DNA from: Halobaculum limi
GTDB taxonomy: Archaea > Halobacteriota > Halobacteria > Halobacteriales > Haloferacaceae
Length of the DNA stretch: 64,000 nt
Assembly: GCF_029490015.1 (NCBI RefSeq)
Contig: NZ_CP120468.1
Location: 186,001 to 250,000, forward strand
Direction: 5' to 3'
In this document: in pieces, positions 8,630 through 19,482 of the stretch
How positions within the stretch are numbered: the stretch's first letter is position 1
Layout of the letters: each line of letters opens with the position of its first letter
The notes under the pieces: generated by a model
What the model saw: only the letters and a program-made list of their open reading frames with translations
The model's database searches: none
What the model was told of the DNA's origin: nothing
Program-made: the position numbers and the translations under genes

Positions 8630-9304
8630 TCAGGCTAATTCGTCGGCGACGCCCGCGAGGCCGCCGACAGTGAGCGACGGTTCGACGCCGATCCGCTCGA
8701 ACGGGTCGTTGCTCCGGTCGACCCAGGCCGTCGCCATTCCGGCGTTGCCCGCGCCCGCAACGTCCCAGGCGTTGCCCGAGACGAGTCGGCAGTCCTCGAT
8801 GGCGGTGTCAGTCCGGTCGGCGGCGTTCTCGTACACCACGGGGTTCGGCTTGAACGTCCCCACCTCGTGGGCGCTGATGATGTCGTCGAGGTGGGACGCG
8901 AGGCCAGCGTTGTCCGCAAGCGTCTCCAGCATCTCTGGGTTCCCGTTCGAGAGGACGGTGACCGTGTGGCCGGCGTCCGACAGCCGCGTGAGCGTGTCGA
9001 CCGCCGCCGGGTACGCGTCGAGGTGGTTGTACGAGTCGAGGATGCGGTCGCGTGTCTGCTCGTCCGCGTCGACGCCCCACTGCGCGAGTGCGTAATCGAG
9101 AGCGTCGGCAGTTACCTCCCAGAAAGGCTGGTAGTCGTCCATCAACGCCGACTGGTAGGAATACTGGAGCTGTTTCGCCCGCCACGTCGCGTCGAGTTCG
9201 CCGACGAGCGTCGCCGAGGCGTCGAGTTCCGCCGACAGGGTGTCCGTCACACTACTCGTGTCACACAGCGTCCCGTACATATCGAAACACAGCGTCTCCG
9301 GCAT
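8630..9304 (-). CDS. HAD-superfamily type II haloacid dehalogenase
   Basis: A 224-aa hydrolase of the L-2-haloacid dehalogenase group. Motif I DMYGTLCD carries the nucleophilic Asp (D8). Motif II is VLSNGN, the conserved Lys is in TFKPNP, and the last motif reads SGNAWDVAGA as in type II dehalogenases. ATG 9304 follows an AGGAGA stretch and places motif I where the family has it; an upstream in-frame ATG at 9331 would add nine residues. Halide substrates are not certain, since many family members act on other phosphorylated or halogenated acids. Confidence 0.9.
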   Translation of the reverse strand: MPETLCFDMYGTLCDTSSVTDTLSAELDASATLVGELDATWRAKQLQYSYQSALMDDYQPFWEVTADALDYALAQWGVDADEQTRDRILDSYNHLDAYPAAVDTLTRLSDAGHTVTVLSNGNPEMLETLADNAGLASHLDDIISAHEVGTFKPNPVVYENAADRTDTAIEDCRLVSGNAWDVAGAGNAGMATAWVDRSNDPFERIGVEPSLTVGGLAGVADELA

Positions 9305-9460
9305 ACGTCTCCTGTTCACGTCGTGGGTCATAGTACCACGGGCAGCGGCGAGTCGCGACGGCCGCGAGGCGACGACTGTGCGATCGGCCCACGACTCCCG
9401 CGGCGATACCGATGGTTAGGCACCGAGGAACCGCTGGGTGGCGGCGGTAAGCGCCCGCGT

Positions 9461-9468
9461 GATTAAGT
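9461..9468 (+). promoter_or_regulatory. TATA-like box of the GNAT gene
   Basis: GATTAAGT centred about 27 nt before the ATG at 9492; predicts a leaderless transcript. Confidence 0.5.
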
Positions 9469-9491
9469 GCCTGTCCACGGTACAGTATCAC

Positions 9492-10247
9492 ATGGATCTG
9501 AGAGACGCAACGACCGAAGACGTCGAGGGCATCCGAGCGACCGCACACGCCTCGCTGACGGCGTCGTACGGGCACGCCCTCTCGACGGACCTCATCGACG
9601 AGGCCGTCGAGAACTGGTACGGCGAGGAGAGCCTCTCGGAGGCACTCACCGACGAGAACGCGGTGTTCGTCGTCGCCGTCGAGGAGGGGGATGTGGTCGG
9701 CGTCGTCCAGAGCTACTTCGTCAACCGGCGCGAACCCGTCGGCGAACTCGACTGGTTGCACGTCCACCCCGACCACCGCGGGAAGGGCATCGGCGACGAC
9801 TTGCTCGCTCGCGCGGAGACGGAACTGCTCGAACGCGGGGCCGAACGCATCGAAGGGCGCGTGTTGGCAGCCAACGAGGCTGGCGCGGAGTTCTACGAGG
9901 GCGAGGGCTTCACCGACATCGGCGAGCGAACGGTCGAAATCGGCGGTGAACCGTTCGTCGAACACGTGTACGCTCGTTTCCCCGCCGGCGGCGGCGAACA
10001 GGTGCTGACCGAGGCGCGCGTCACCGACGATGGGACGCAACTGTACGTGGCGTACGACGAGGCCGACCGCGCCTCGATCGCGCCGTTCTACGTGACGTAC
10101 GCAGACCGCGAGCGAACTGAGCGGATGGGCTACATCTGCGGCAACTGCGAGAGTTTCAGCGTCACCGTCGACACGATGGACCGCGTGCAGTGCAACGACT
10201 GTGGCAACAAGCGGAAGGCGAGCCGCTGGGACGCCGCGTACCTGTAG
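9492..10247 (+). CDS. GNAT acetyltransferase fused to a C-terminal zinc-ribbon domain
   Basis: A 251-aa two-domain protein. The first 155 residues are a GNAT N-acetyltransferase with the acetyl-CoA loop HRGKGIG after the beta-4 strand (WLHVHPDH) and a late NEAGAEFYEGEGF segment. The last 90 residues form a separate domain with two CxxC pairs (CGNC and CNDC) typical of a zinc ribbon; this tail resembles a haloarchaeal domain of unknown function (DUF5816-like, from memory). ATG 9492 is supported by the promoter 27 nt upstream. The acetylated substrate is unknown; the ribbon may recruit a protein or nucleic acid. Confidence 0.88.
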   Translation: MDLRDATTEDVEGIRATAHASLTASYGHALSTDLIDEAVENWYGEESLSEALTDENAVFVVAVEEGDVVGVVQSYFVNRREPVGELDWLHVHPDHRGKGIGDDLLARAETELLERGAERIEGRVLAANEAGAEFYEGEGFTDIGERTVEIGGEPFVEHVYARFPAGGGEQVLTEARVTDDGTQLYVAYDEADRASIAPFYVTYADRERTERMGYICGNCESFSVTVDTMDRVQCNDCGNKRKASRWDAAYL

Positions 10248-10330
10248 CGGGCACATCTGACTCGCGGCCCCGCCGTCGGCCGCTCACTCTGCGACGGGAC
10301 CAGTCTCACGACCGATACCTGCACAGCGAC

Positions 10331-10340
10331 AGTTAAGTTA
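10331..10340 (+). promoter_or_regulatory. TATA-like box of the MinD-like gene
   Basis: AGTTAAGTTA centred about 27 nt before the ATG at 10362; leaderless spacing. Confidence 0.5.
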
Positions 10341-10361
10341 CGACGTGAACGCCGTCCACGT

Positions 10362-11222
10362 ATGGACGGACGCGTACTCGCCGTCGTCGGCGCGAAGGGA
10401 GGCGTCGGCAAGACGACGACGAGCCTCAATCTCGCCGCCGCACTCGCCGAGGACGGCCGCGCGGTCGCTGTCGTCGAGGCGGACCTGGCGATGGCGAACG
10501 CCGTCGACTTCCTCGACATCCGCGTCAACGGCGGCCGGACCCTCCACGACGTCCTCGCCGGGAGCGCGGGCGTCACCGACGCCACCTACCCCGCACCCGG
10601 CGGCTTCGACGTCGTCCCTAGCGGCGTCGACCTCGACGGCTTCGTGAAGTCGGACCTCGATCGGTTCCCCGCCGCGATGGAGTCGCTGAAGGCCAGTTAC
10701 GACGCGGTCCTCGTCGACACCGGCGCGGGCGTCAGCCGCGAGACGGTCGTCCCGATGCGCGGCGCAGACGCCTCGGTACTCGTGTCCACGCCCCGGGTCG
10801 CCTCCATCCGCGACGCCGACAAGACGATGACCGTCGCCGAGCGTGCGGACGCGCCGGTCGGCGGCGTCGTCCTCACGAAGTCGGGGACGGGTCGCTCCCC
10901 GCCGGCCGACCGAATCGCCGACTTCCTCGACACCGAACTGCTCGGACACGTTCCCCACGACGAGTCCATCCCGAAGGCGCAAGACGCCGGCCAACCCGCC
11001 GTCTCCTACCGCCCCCACGGCGAGGGCGCACAAGCGTACCGAGAGGTCGCGGCCGCCCTCCGCAAGCGCCCCGACCTCCTCGGAATGACCGTCACCGCCG
11101 ACACCGGGGGCTTCCGGTTCGGCGACGACGACGGCGCGTTCGCGGACGGCGGAAGCGGCGACGGAGCGAACAGAAGCGGCGGCCCCGTCCGCGACGACGG
11201 CTTCACCGACCCGTTCGCGTAA
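10362..11222 (+). CDS. MinD/ParA-family P-loop ATPase
   Basis: A 286-aa ATPase of the SIMIBI class. The deviant Walker A GAKGGVGKTTT is at residues 10-20 with the signature Lys (KGG), Walker A' is VVEADLAMANA and Walker B VLVDTGAGV. Such proteins dimerise on ATP and position partner proteins or DNA, or act in cell-surface assembly. The C-terminal 45 residues are Gly/Asp-rich and lack an obvious amphipathic membrane-targeting helix, so it may not be a true MinD. The next gene starts 54 nt downstream on the same strand but is unrelated. Confidence 0.88.
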   Translation: MDGRVLAVVGAKGGVGKTTTSLNLAAALAEDGRAVAVVEADLAMANAVDFLDIRVNGGRTLHDVLAGSAGVTDATYPAPGGFDVVPSGVDLDGFVKSDLDRFPAAMESLKASYDAVLVDTGAGVSRETVVPMRGADASVLVSTPRVASIRDADKTMTVAERADAPVGGVVLTKSGTGRSPPADRIADFLDTELLGHVPHDESIPKAQDAGQPAVSYRPHGEGAQAYREVAAALRKRPDLLGMTVTADTGGFRFGDDDGAFADGGSGDGANRSGGPVRDDGFTDPFA

Positions 11223-11275
11223 CGCCGGCGGCGGGCGACCGCAACGACTACCGGCTAGCGACTGCCTCGCCCGCT

Positions 11276-12130
11276 ATGGACGACATCGACGACGAGACGC
11301 GCACGCGCATCGTCGCGTGGGCCGACTGCGACATCGCGAGCGTCGCCCTCCTCGACGGCGGCGAAGTCGGGACCGTCCACCGCGTCGACCTCGTAGACGG
11401 CCGCCGTGTCGTCGCCAAGACCGGGCCGACCGACCCAGGAACCGAGGCTCGGATGCTGCGTCACCTCACCGAGAATGGTGGCCTGCGCGTCCCCGACGTG
11501 TATCACGCGGGCGACGACCTCCTCGTGATGGAGTTCGTCGACGGCGACGGGCCGCTGACAGCGAGCGTCGAACGCGACCTCGCAGACCGCCTCGCAGCCC
11601 TGCACGCGACCGACGCCGACGCGTTCGGCTTCCCGTTCGACACGCTCACCGGGCCGTACGACCAGCCGAACCCGTGGACCGACTCCTGGCCGGAGTTCTT
11701 CGGTGAGCAGCGACTCCGGCACGCAGCGACGCAGGCCCACGACGAAAGCGTCCTCCCGGCGACTGATCTACAGCGAGTGGAGACCCTCGTATCCGATCTA
11801 CCAGCGATACTGGATCACGACCCGACACCGTCGCTGATTCACGGCGACGTGTGGCGCGAGAACGTCCGCACGGACGGGACACAGGTCACGGCGTTGCTCG
11901 ACCCTGCCTGCTACTACGCGGATCGAGAAGTAGAGTTGGCGTACGTCGAGTGGACCGAGACGGGCGGCGAGGCGTTCGTCGAGCGGTACCGCGAGGTCGC
12001 TGGCGTCGACGACGGCTACCGCGAGCGTGAACCCGTCTACCGACTGTACCCGTTGCTCACGCACCTACGGTACTTCGGTGAGGAGTATCTGGAGACCGTC
12101 CGCGGGACGCTGTCGACGCTCGGTTACTGA
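11276..12130 (+). CDS. Fructosamine-kinase-like phosphotransferase
   Basis: A 284-aa member of the APH/fructosamine kinase superfamily. The catalytic loop LIHGDVWRENV corresponds to HGDLWSGN of fructosamine 3-kinases, and the metal-binding segment DPACYYADRE corresponds to DPAxYYGDRE. An ATP-binding Lys is in VVAKTGP. The family phosphorylates ketosamine adducts on proteins, leading to deglycation; bacterial and archaeal members are less well characterised, so substrate is inferred. It converges on the acyl-CoA synthetase gene across a GC hairpin. Confidence 0.88.
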   Translation: MDDIDDETRTRIVAWADCDIASVALLDGGEVGTVHRVDLVDGRRVVAKTGPTDPGTEARMLRHLTENGGLRVPDVYHAGDDLLVMEFVDGDGPLTASVERDLADRLAALHATDADAFGFPFDTLTGPYDQPNPWTDSWPEFFGEQRLRHAATQAHDESVLPATDLQRVETLVSDLPAILDHDPTPSLIHGDVWRENVRTDGTQVTALLDPACYYADREVELAYVEWTETGGEAFVERYREVAGVDDGYREREPVYRLYPLLTHLRYFGEEYLETVRGTLSTLGY

Positions 12131-12136
12131 GCGACG

Positions 12137-12153
12137 CCGGTGTGTCGCACCGG
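12137..12153. terminator. GC hairpin between convergent genes
   Basis: CCGGTG (12137-12142) and CACCGG (12148-12153) form a perfect 6-bp stem with a 5-nt loop, in the 55-nt gap between two stop codons. No T-run follows, so this is a weaker terminator call. Confidence 0.4.
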
Positions 12154-12185
12154 AGCGGTGACAGCGCTGTCGACGCTGGGTCCGA

Positions 12186-13796
12186 CTATCCCTCGCCGAC
12201 CATCCGCTCTTCTTCGTCCCACTCCTTTTGCCGGAGTTCGTACTTCTGGACTTTCCCGGTCGAGGTCTTCGGCAACTGCTTCACGAACTCGATACGCGTG
12301 GGAGCCTTGAAGTGGGCCATATTGTTGCGAGCGTACTGGATCAGGTCGTCGGCGGTGACGCCCGGATCGTTCGGGTCGCCGCTGGTGGGAACGACGAACG
12401 CCTTGGGCGTCTCGCCCCAGTCGTCGTGCGGCGACGGGATGACGGCCACGTCGTCGACCTTCTCGTGGCTGAACAGCGTGTCCTCCACCTCGATGGAGGA
12501 GATGTTCTCGCCGCCGGAGATGATGATGTCCTTCTTGCGGTCCTGGATGGATATCATCCCGTTCTCGTCGACGACCGCCAGGTCGCCCATGTGGTAGTAC
12601 CCCTCGACGCGGTCGGTGAACGCCTCCTCGGTCGCGTCGGGTTTCTCCCAGTAGCCGTCCATCACCTGGTTGCCGCGGACGACGACCTCGCCGATGGTCT
12701 CGCCGTCCTCGGCGACGTCGTTGCCGTCGTCGTCGACGACGCGAATCTCGGTCCCGAGGTAGCCGAGCCCCTGCGTCTTCTTCACCGCGAAGCGGTCGTC
12801 GGAGTCGTCGTCGAAGTAGCGTCTGGCGTCGCTGGTGGTGATGAGCGGCCCGGTCTCGGTCGCGCCGTACACGTGTTTGAGGTACCAGCCGAACTCGTCT
12901 TCGACCGTCCGGATCGTCGCCTCCGGAGGGGCCGCGCCCGCGGTCGCGACGCGGACGTCCTGCCCTGCGTCGGGGTCGCCGCCCTCCTCGTCGATGTAGT
13001 CGCCGAGCATCTTCAGCACGGTCGGCGCGGCACAGAAGTACGTCACGTCCTCGTTGCGGAGTTTGTCGAAGACGTACGCGTCGTCGACGCCGCGGGTGCA
13101 GATGTGGCGCGCGCCCATCCCCGTGATGGCGTAGATGTGGCCCCACCCGTTCACGTGGAACATCGGGAGCGTCCAGAGGTAGGTGTCGTCATCGGTAATC
13201 TCCGAGTGGATGGCGACGAGGTACGCGTGAATCGTCTCCGTGCGGTGGGTGCGGCAGACGCCCTTGGGGTCGCCGGTCGTCCCCGAGGTGTAGTTGATCG
13301 TGATGATGTCGTCTTCGCTCATCTCCGGACGGTCGTAGCCGGTGCCGCCGGCGACGACGTCCTCGAAGTCCTCCCAGTCGCCCTCCACCGCGTCAGGGTC
13401 GTTCGTGATGAACGTCTCCGTCGGCACGGAGTCGCGGATAGCCTCGATCTTGTCGGCGTACGCGTAGTCGGCGTAGATAGCCTTCACGCCCGCGTCGTTG
13501 AGGATGTACTCGAAGTCCGACTCGACGAGACGATAGTTCAGCGGCGTGTGGATCGCACCGGTCTGGAAACTCCCGTACGCCGCCGCGAGGTGGTAGTGCG
13601 TGTTCGGGTCGAGGACGGCGACGCGGTCGCCCTTCTCGACGCCCCGTTCTTGCAGACCGGCCGCGAACCCGTCGGCGCGGTCGCCCAGTTCGTCGTACGT
13701 GAAGCGGTCGCCGTCCACGCCGAGGACAGCCTCGTGCCCTCCGTAGTTGCGTCGGGCACGGTCGAGGAAGTCCGTCACTAACAGCGGTTTCTCCAT
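12186..13796 (-). CDS. AMP-dependent acyl-CoA synthetase (fatty-acid CoA ligase type)
   Basis: A 536-aa member of the ANL adenylating superfamily, activating a carboxylic acid to its CoA thioester with ATP. The P-loop is YTSGTTGDPKG, then YGATETGPL (A5), a hinge region around SGGENISSIEVED (A8) and the catalytic Lys in PKTSTGKVQK (A10). The sequence resembles medium/long-chain FadD or AlkK-like enzymes rather than acetyl-CoA synthetase. ATG 13796 is the family start; a long in-frame extension to 14048 overlaps the next gene and is spurious. A TATA-like CGATTATCACG lies about 30 nt upstream. Confidence 0.92.
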   Translation of the reverse strand: MEKPLLVTDFLDRARRNYGGHEAVLGVDGDRFTYDELGDRADGFAAGLQERGVEKGDRVAVLDPNTHYHLAAAYGSFQTGAIHTPLNYRLVESDFEYILNDAGVKAIYADYAYADKIEAIRDSVPTETFITNDPDAVEGDWEDFEDVVAGGTGYDRPEMSEDDIITINYTSGTTGDPKGVCRTHRTETIHAYLVAIHSEITDDDTYLWTLPMFHVNGWGHIYAITGMGARHICTRGVDDAYVFDKLRNEDVTYFCAAPTVLKMLGDYIDEEGGDPDAGQDVRVATAGAAPPEATIRTVEDEFGWYLKHVYGATETGPLITTSDARRYFDDDSDDRFAVKKTQGLGYLGTEIRVVDDDGNDVAEDGETIGEVVVRGNQVMDGYWEKPDATEEAFTDRVEGYYHMGDLAVVDENGMISIQDRKKDIIISGGENISSIEVEDTLFSHEKVDDVAVIPSPHDDWGETPKAFVVPTSGDPNDPGVTADDLIQYARNNMAHFKAPTRIEFVKQLPKTSTGKVQKYELRQKEWDEEERMVGEG

Positions 13797-13998
13797 TGTG
13801 TCCGAACGTTCAGGTAGATTCGTGATAATCGTTGTGGGGTCGGTAACGCCTGACACGAACTCGATGGACACGACTGTCGGGGCCAGTTCCGTCGGTCCAG
13901 TGGGGACAATAGTGCTCGTGACGCCTCCCCAGCGCAGCGTACTCACACGCCACACTATCCAGATAATTGATAAGTAGACGCCCGGCGTCAGCATCCGT

Positions 13999-14241
13999 AT
14001 GGCGCTGAACGAGTTCGTCGGTCGCTTGCATCCGGACGGGAAGGCCACGGTCGCGCGTGCGGCGACCCACTACCGATGGACGCCCGGGAGTCAAAGCCGG
14101 GGACGGTGTCCCGCCTGTGACGCCGAACTGGAACTGTCCGAGCGACACGTCCTGGTGACGCTGTCTCGCGAATTCGGCGGCGACGAGCGTCACCACTTCT
14201 GTACCGAGTCGTGTGTGGCGGCGTGGCTCGGCGGCGAGTAG
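13999..14241 (+). CDS. Small CxxC zinc-finger-like protein
   Basis: An 80-aa protein with CPAC near residue 37 and HHFCTESC near residue 66, which could bind one zinc ion through Cys/His ligands. A TATA-like TTGATAAG lies about 26 nt before the ATG. It sits alone between the divergent acyl-CoA synthetase and the convergent acetyl-CoA synthetase. Small zinc-finger proteins of this type are abundant and mostly uncharacterised in haloarchaea; no function is assigned. Confidence 0.78.
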   Translation: MALNEFVGRLHPDGKATVARAATHYRWTPGSQSRGRCPACDAELELSERHVLVTLSREFGGDERHHFCTESCVAAWLGGE

Positions 14242-14289
14242 CGGCGCGAAAAACGAGACCAAACAGCGGCGGTTGGCGAACGGGTCGAC

Positions 14290-16284
14290 TCAGTCGCTCT
14301 GGACGACCTTGCGGATGTCTTCGACGATTTCGGGGTTGCGAAGCGTGGAGGTGTCGCCGAGTTCTTCCTCGTTGGCGATGTCCTCGAGGAGGCGGCGCAT
14401 AATCTTGCCAGAGCGAGTCTTCGGGAGTTCGGGCGTGAAGATGACCTGTTCGGGGCGAGCGATGGGACCGATAGCGTCGAGGACGCCCTGAACGATCTCT
14501 TGGCGGAACTCCTCGCTCTCCTCTTGCCCGTCTTCCACGATGACGTACGCGTAGACGGCCTCGCCTTTCACCTCGTGGTCGCCGCCGACGACGGCGGCCT
14601 CGGCGACGCCCTCGACGCCGACGATGGCGGACTCGATCTCCATCGTCCCGAGGCGGTGCCCGGAGACGTTGATCACGTCGTCGACGCGACCGAGGACGGT
14701 GATGTAGCCGTCCTCGTCGATCTTCGCGCCGTCTTCGGGGAAGTACACCCAGTCGTCGGGGTCGTCGGAGTCGGTGTCGGAGTACTCTGCCCAGTACTCG
14801 TTGATGAACCGCTCGTCGTTGTTGTACAGCGTCCGCAACATTCCGGGCCACGGCTTCTGGACCGTGAGGTAGCCCGCACGGCCCGGTTCGACCTCCTCAC
14901 CAGTCGTGTCGACGATCTGGACGTCGACGCCTGGCAGGGGCGGCCCGGCGGATCCGGGCTTCATATCCTTCACCCCCGGCAGCGTGGTGACCATCATCCC
15001 GCCCGTCTCCGTCTGCCACCAAGTGTCGACGACGGGGCACTCCTCATCGCCGATGTGTTTGTAGTACCACTTCCACGCACGCGGGTTGATCGGTTCCCCG
15101 ACCGTCCCCAGTAGTCGCAGGCTAGAGAGGTCGTGTCGCTCGGGGTACTCTTTCCCCCACTTCATGAACGCGCGGATGGCGGTCGGCGCGGTGTACAGTT
15201 GCGTCGCGTCGTAGTCGTCGACGATCTGCCACAGGCGGTCGCGGTCGGGGTGGTCGGGCGTCCCCTCGTACATCATCGTGGTCGTCCCGAGCGCCAGCGG
15301 CCCGTACACGATGTACGAGTGGCCGGTGATCCAGCCGATGTCGGCCGAGCAGAAGTACGTGTCCTCCGGCTTGATGTCGAGGACGGCCTGAGAGGTCCAG
15401 GCGGTCCACGCGAGGTAGCCGCCGGTGGTGTGTTTCACCCCCTTCGGCTGACCGGTGGTACCGGAGGTGTACATCAGGAACAGCATGTCCTCGGCGTCGC
15501 GGTCGACGGGGTCGACTGTCGCGCCCTCGTGGGCGGCCATCAACTCACCCCAGTCGTGCTGGGCATCCGTGAGGTCGTGGCCGAAGTCGTCGCCGTTCGG
15601 GCTGAGGCGGTCGACAACCACGGTTTCGGTGTCGTGGTCAACGCCCGCGAGTCCCTCGTTGGCTTTGTCGAGGTGGTCAAGGGGGTCGCCGCGGCGGTAG
15701 TAGCCGTCACACGTGACGAGATACTCGGAGTCGGCAGCGTTCATCCGGGTCGCCAGCGCGTCCGCCGAGAAGCCCGCGAACACGACCGAGTGGGGCGCAC
15801 CGATGCGGGCACACGCCAGCATCGCGATGGGCAGTTCCGGGATCATCGGCATGTACATCGTCACGACGTCGTCCTCGCCGACGCCCATCTCCCGGAGGGC
15901 GGCCGCGGCCTCGTTCACCTTCTCGTGAAGTTCGCTGTAGGTGAGGGTGACGTTGTCCTCGTCGACGGGTTCGCCCACCCACTCGATGGCGGCCTCGTCG
16001 CCGCGCTCGTCGAGATGACGGTCGAGACAGTTCGCGGAGGCGTTGATGGTGCCGTCCGTGAACCACTTGTAGAACGGCGGGTTGGAGTCGTCGAGCACCT
16101 GCTCGTACGGCTCCTTCCAGTCGAGGAGGTCGGCCGCTCCCTCCCAACACTCCGGCCAGTTCTCCTCGAACTCCTCGTAGATACCCGCGTCCGCGACGTT
16201 CGCCTGTTCGACGAACGAGTCGGACGGCTCGAATACCTCCTGTTCTTCGAGCCGAGCCTCGAGTTCCACGTCATCGTCTGACAT
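14290..16284 (-). CDS. acs: Acetyl-CoA synthetase (AMP-forming)
   Basis: A 664-aa enzyme converting acetate, ATP and CoA to acetyl-CoA, AMP and PPi. Features in order: a 45-residue acidic N-terminus, P-loop YTSGTTGQPKGV, the acetate-pocket segment WWQTETGG, SGHRLGTMEIE and the C-terminal catalytic Lys within PKTRSGKIMRR, the site acetylated in bacterial Acs. Length matches the family. ATG 16284 is preferred over a GTG two codons earlier; a TATA-like GTGATAAAAC lies about 30 nt upstream. Pyrophosphate formed here is removed by pyrophosphatase, also encoded in this window. Confidence 0.96.
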   Translation of the reverse strand: MSDDDVELEARLEEQEVFEPSDSFVEQANVADAGIYEEFEENWPECWEGAADLLDWKEPYEQVLDDSNPPFYKWFTDGTINASANCLDRHLDERGDEAAIEWVGEPVDEDNVTLTYSELHEKVNEAAAALREMGVGEDDVVTMYMPMIPELPIAMLACARIGAPHSVVFAGFSADALATRMNAADSEYLVTCDGYYRRGDPLDHLDKANEGLAGVDHDTETVVVDRLSPNGDDFGHDLTDAQHDWGELMAAHEGATVDPVDRDAEDMLFLMYTSGTTGQPKGVKHTTGGYLAWTAWTSQAVLDIKPEDTYFCSADIGWITGHSYIVYGPLALGTTTMMYEGTPDHPDRDRLWQIVDDYDATQLYTAPTAIRAFMKWGKEYPERHDLSSLRLLGTVGEPINPRAWKWYYKHIGDEECPVVDTWWQTETGGMMVTTLPGVKDMKPGSAGPPLPGVDVQIVDTTGEEVEPGRAGYLTVQKPWPGMLRTLYNNDERFINEYWAEYSDTDSDDPDDWVYFPEDGAKIDEDGYITVLGRVDDVINVSGHRLGTMEIESAIVGVEGVAEAAVVGGDHEVKGEAVYAYVIVEDGQEESEEFRQEIVQGVLDAIGPIARPEQVIFTPELPKTRSGKIMRRLLEDIANEEELGDTSTLRNPEIVEDIRKVVQSD

Positions 16285-16457
16285 AGTCACGCGATACGTC
16301 GGAATCGACCGTGATAAAACTGCCTCACTGCGCCGATATCGCCGCGTCGTCGCGGGGTTTCACGGAGTCGTAAATCGGCGCCTAGAGACCCGAACAGTCG
16401 GATTATCAGCACGCTCGGCCGACACGACGTCGATCCGGTGTGGTGGACGCGGCGGCC

Positions 16458-16760
16458 TCAGTCCCAAGTCACCCACGCGAGGAACGCGATGGCGACGAGT
16501 TCGAGCAGGCGAAGCCCGCCCATAGCGAAGTGTGCGATGGGCGCTTGCGCGGCGATCCACGCGCTGAGACCCGGGTGAACCAGAAACAGGTACAGTGCGA
16601 GGGCGTTCTCGGCCAACAGCACCAGCCCGAACGCCGCGAGTCCGAGGGTGTGTTTCGAGCGGAACTGGCTGTAGTTTCGTCCCCAGACGTAGCTCAGACC
16701 CAACAGGAGGACGATGTTGACGGCGGCGGCCGTCCAGATAACCTGCAGCCAGAGACTCAT
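16458..16760 (-). CDS. Conserved small membrane protein, three helices
   Basis: A 100-aa hydrophobic protein with three membrane helices (about residues 5-25, 38-60 and 76-97), joined by a basic loop RNYSQFRSKH. It looks like the many short haloarchaeal membrane proteins that lack enzymatic motifs. It lies 70 nt downstream of a winged-helix regulator gene on the same strand; the two are often paired in haloarchaea, which suggests the regulator controls or accompanies it. Function unknown. Confidence 0.8.
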   Translation of the reverse strand: MSLWLQVIWTAAAVNIVLLLGLSYVWGRNYSQFRSKHTLGLAAFGLVLLAENALALYLFLVHPGLSAWIAAQAPIAHFAMGGLRLLELVAIAFLAWVTWD

Positions 16761-16830
16761 CGACTCACCCGTAGGTAGCGGCGTACCGCGTTTATACTCT
16801 TTCCAAAATTCGACCCGAATGCGCGTTCGC

Positions 16831-17106
16831 TCATTCTACCTTCTCCATAATCTGTTCGACGGTGTCCCAGTGCTGTCGCGCCCGGTCGGTCGGGAGGTAC
16901 ACTGCCCCGTAGTCGCCTCCCTGTTTCTGTAACACGTCGTTGTCGCAGAGGACGTCGAGATGGTGCCGGACGGTGGTGTAGTCCAACTCGAGCGTCTCTG
17001 CGAGGCGGTTTGCGTTCCGTGGGCGCTCGTCGAGCGCCTTCAGGATCCGGACCCGGTTTTTGCCACCACGGGTGCCGGTGAGCACGTACCACAGAACGCC
17101 GTCCAT
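16831..17106 (-). CDS. ArsR-like winged-helix transcriptional regulator
   Basis: A 91-aa DNA-binding protein. A winged helix-turn-helix is clear: a helix RVRILKALDE, the recognition region LELDYTTVRHHLDVL and a wing around KQGGDYGAVYLP. Start is ATG 17106; an in-frame extension to 17247 is Arg-rich and overlaps the mutase promoter side, so it is not used. No sensor domain or metal-binding cysteines are present. Probable target is itself and the membrane protein immediately downstream. Confidence 0.85.
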   Translation of the reverse strand: MDGVLWYVLTGTRGGKNRVRILKALDERPRNANRLAETLELDYTTVRHHLDVLCDNDVLQKQGGDYGAVYLPTDRARQHWDTVEQIMEKVE

Positions 17107-17179
17107 CGTGTTGCTCAAACAGCGACCACCGAAGTAAGTCCACCGGAGTGCAAGACGCAGGCGGGGCGAGAGTGCGCGC

Positions 17180-18883
<1,704 letters not shown>

Positions 18884-18995
18884 AGACGCAACAACTGCCG
18901 GAAGGACCATTAACGATTCGGGTGGTGGCAGGGTGTGACCTGAACGCCGAGCGAAACACGAAACCCCGTCGCGCCCCAAGTAGGGCCGAGCGACC

Positions 18996-19439
18996 GTGCG
19001 CGAGTATCAGCGCAAGCAACTCCTCGAACGCGTCAACAAGGAAAGCGCCACCATCGGAGCGGACATCCCCGACCGCATAGAGGTGCAAGGCGAGGAGATA
19101 GACCTGCGGACGTTCGTCTTCGAGATCAAACGCCGTGACACGATCCCAGAAGGCGAACGCGAGCGTGTCGAACAGGCGAAACGAAACCTCCGACGCGAGC
19201 GACTGGAGCGTCTCGACCAGATCGAGGAGAACCGCGTCGACTTCGAGACGGGTGAGGACCTCGCGGCATCGATCATCGGCATCGACCGGGCGCTGGAGGC
19301 CCTCGACAGCCTCAACCCCGCGGACATACAGACGGAGGCGAAGCGACAGGAGGCGATGGACCAGAAGCGATGGATGAGTTTCCTCAAGAAGGCCCTCGGC
19401 CACGACGACGCCAGCGGGAGCAAGCGCGGCGGCTACTGA
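18996..19439 (+). CDS. Conserved haloarchaeal protein of unknown function, coiled-coil
   Basis: A 147-aa charged, mostly helical protein with a likely coiled coil (residues 45-75, RERVEQAKRNLRRERLERL). The start is GTG at 18996. No membrane segment, signal or catalytic motif is visible. It matches a haloarchaea-specific family (DUF5788-like, from memory). It is transcribed away from the mutase and 43 nt ahead of polX, so it may share a transcript with the repair polymerase, though a TATA-like TTCTAAG also lies before polX. Confidence 0.78.
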   Translation: MREYQRKQLLERVNKESATIGADIPDRIEVQGEEIDLRTFVFEIKRRDTIPEGERERVEQAKRNLRRERLERLDQIEENRVDFETGEDLAASIIGIDRALEALDSLNPADIQTEAKRQEAMDQKRWMSFLKKALGHDDASGSKRGGY

Positions 19440-19482
19440 CCGGCCCGTCGTTCTAAGTTCCAGCCACCCGGACGGACAGCAT

